From: [Clostridium] innocuum
Lineage (GTDB): Bacteria > Bacillota_I > Bacilli_A > Erysipelotrichales > Erysipelotrichaceae
Direction of reading: 5' to 3'
Length of the DNA: 64,000 nucleotides
NCBI GenBank assembly: GCA_012317185.1
Contig: CP048838.1
Span: 1,550,001 to 1,614,000, forward strand
Shown here: positions 62,694 through 64,000 of the stretch, one piece after another
How the letters are laid out: each line of letters opens with the position of its first letter
How positions within the stretch are numbered: position 1 is the first letter of the stretch
The notes under the pieces: generated by a model
What the model was told of the DNA's origin: nothing
What the model saw: the letters and a program-made list of their open reading frames with translations, nothing else
The model's database searches: none
Made by a program: the position numbers and the translations under genes

Positions 62694-63142
62694 GACCGTT
62701 ATGATATGGAAGGTAACACATGCGTTCTTATATCATAAGGGATGTATCTTTGTGTAGTGTTCACGCATGCAGCAAATCATGAATACGTATTGATTGACTT
62801 TTTGGGTAGGGAAGCATGCGATTCTCATCCTATCAGGATGATAGTACGAATGCGGTATAGTAGGAAATGATGAAAACAGGCGATTTCATGCGGTTAAAAG
62901 AATCAGCATGAGAAATCTGTGTTAGCTAAAGAATCCCGTAGTTGTTTGGGTCAAACATAAGCAGGTATAAGGAGAGCGGCAAAAATCAGTATGGTGCCGG
63001 CTCTTTTTTTAAACATATCCGATTCCTTGTTATTGCATTCTGGAGAGACGCAGAGTACTCATGTATAGCAAAAATGTAAACGACAGTTTCTAGGATAACT
63101 GGAAAAGACATGATATGATAGATCTATCAGGGAGGCGAGTTC
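62694..63142. other. Gap with one terminator
   Basis: No gene seen. A terminator GAGCGGCA / TGCCGGCTC with seven Ts lies at 62972-63010. It is far (about 280 bases) from the preceding stop. The rest has no clear frame. Confidence 0.5.
62972..63010 (+). terminator. Rho-independent terminator
   Basis: Stem GAGCGGCA (62974-62981) / TGCCGGCTC (62995-63003) followed by a T-run. Confidence 0.7.
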
Positions 63143-63805
63143 ATGTTTCATTTAAAAATGATAGAGTATAGGAAAAAGAATATGATGACACAAGAAGAAT
63201 TAGCTGATAGATTAGGTGTCTCCAGACAAACGATTACAAAATGGGAGAAGGGAACGATTCTGCCGAGTTTGGAATATCTGATTGATTTGTCTCGGTTATT
63301 TGGAGTAACGATTGATCATTTGGTTAAGGATGATGATTGTATATGTGAAAGTTCACATCAGGTTCACACAACAGCCCTCGCGGAATTTTTAGTAACTGCC
63401 AAGCAATCAACCTATGCGGCGCAGAAAAATAAAACAGAAGGGACAAGACAAGGCTCCCATGACTATATGTTTTCCAGAAATCCATATACATACCGAGATT
63501 CATTCTTTGGCGCTTCCTGTTTTTCCGGTCAGGAGCTGGTTTACAGGGATGCTCAGGCCTGCTGGAGTATGAATTATTACGGAACAGTTTTACATGAAGC
63601 CTTTCATGGTGATTTTTTGAAAGAGGCACTTATGCTTGTCGATACGCAAAGACCCTATAGGGGACCTGCTATGTACAGAAAAGGAGAATATACCTATATT
63701 TCAGAAGTAGAAGGAGACATCTGTTTATTTCAAGGTCATGAAAGCATATTTTATCAGACGCAGAAAATATATGAGGGCTGTTTTCACGGCGGAGTGATTC
63801 GATAG
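63143..63805 (+). CDS. XRE regulator with C-terminal DUF5680 domain
   Basis: A 220-aa protein. Residues 1-65 are an HTH_3 domain (MTQEELADRLGVSRQTITKW, EKGTILPSLEYL). Residues about 80-220 form a DUF5680-type domain ending RGPAMYRKGEYTYISEVEGD and YEGCFHGGVI. This combination is common in Firmicutes, and the domain may sense a ligand. GGAGG lies before ATG 63143. Confidence 0.85.
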   Translation: MFHLKMIEYRKKNMMTQEELADRLGVSRQTITKWEKGTILPSLEYLIDLSRLFGVTIDHLVKDDDCICESSHQVHTTALAEFLVTAKQSTYAAQKNKTEGTRQGSHDYMFSRNPYTYRDSFFGASCFSGQELVYRDAQACWSMNYYGTVLHEAFHGDFLKEALMLVDTQRPYRGPAMYRKGEYTYISEVEGDICLFQGHESIFYQTQKIYEGCFHGGVIR

Positions 63806-63900
63806 GGAAAGGCGTGATAAGCTGATTTTATTAAATAATCTGATCCGGTATGATCTGTATCAAAATCAGTGACTGTACGCAGTTGGAAACGGAGGCAATT

Positions 63901-64000
63901 ATGCAGAATAAATATCAGCAGAAATACACAGAGATATTTCAACAAATCGGGGACCACGCCAAACTGGTACTTGCGACTTCTCTTAACAACAAGGTTTCCG
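63901..64000 (+). CDS. Truncated CDS, possibly pyridoxamine 5'-phosphate oxidase-like
   Basis: The first 33 codons of a gene cut by the window edge. GGAGG precedes ATG 63901. The start MQNKYQQKYTEIFQQIGDHA followed by KLVLATSLNNKVS looks like the FMN-binding split-barrel family (typically ...VLATSxxxxV), but too little is present to be sure. Confidence 0.45.
   Translation, partial: MQNKYQQKYTEIFQQIGDHAKLVLATSLNNKVS

Overview
The window reads as a chromosomal segment of an anaerobic, spore-forming gut Firmicute. The best guess is the Erysipelotrichia, [Clostridium] innocuum-like. This is inferred from moderate GC, strong AGGAGG ribosome sites, a type III glutamine synthetase, a YunB-like sporulation protein, rubrerythrin, an anaerobic class III ribonucleotide reductase and KtrAB-type potassium uptake. 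No 16S gene is present to confirm it.

Layout. 1-8.7 kb: a decayed flavodoxin-family reductase, then a GntR-controlled operon. It joins a mannose-family PTS (IIA, IIB, IIC, IID) to two small amidohydrolases, an eIF2B-like sugar-phosphate protein, a BtpA/SgcQ-like TIM barrel and a dihydropyrimidinase. This looks like an uncharacterised catabolic pathway for a PTS-imported, probably ureide- or amide-containing, sugar derivative. 8.7-11.5 kb: a large serine recombinase with an extra degenerate resolvase domain. 11.5-31 kb: housekeeping genes (two U32 proteins, ProS, a PEPCK/HPr-kinase-like ATPase, threonine ammonia-lyase, a cell-wall amidase, a BI-1 protein, DUF4438, a two-lobed aspartic protease, cyclophilin, rhodanese, tyrosine phosphatase, an rRNA/tRNA methyltransferase, NadE, an AI-2E-type permease). 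31-39 kb: two tandem Na/Pi cotransporter paralogues, each with a Pho-box-like site, then GSIII and rubrerythrin. 39-42.3 kb: TrkH/TrkA and YunB.

42.4-44.4 kb: a CRISPR array with 30 repeats and 29 spacers, type I-C-like repeats, transcribed on the minus strand, and no cas genes in the window. 44.7-48.2 kb: a class III ribonucleotide reductase operon in which both proteins are fusions. The activase NrdG carries an N-terminal MarR regulator and the reductase NrdD carries a C-terminal glutaredoxin-like domain. Two matching palindromes flank its promoter. 48.4-51.2 kb: a membrane metallophosphoesterase, an Mbeg1-like hydrolase, a gene remnant and tRNA-Leu/tRNA-Cys.

52-59 kb: an apparent aminophosphonate/phosphocholine-type module with a class V aminotransferase, two LicC/PntC-like nucleotidyltransferases (one with an HTH) and an ABC importer resembling 2-aminoethylphosphonate transporters. 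59-64 kb: small regulator-led units (TetR-M23 peptidase, membrane protein-XRE), a PHP phosphatase, an XRE-DUF5680 protein and a truncated gene at the edge. Three copies of a ~110-nt palindromic repeat are scattered at 33.9, 51.6 and 61.0 kb.
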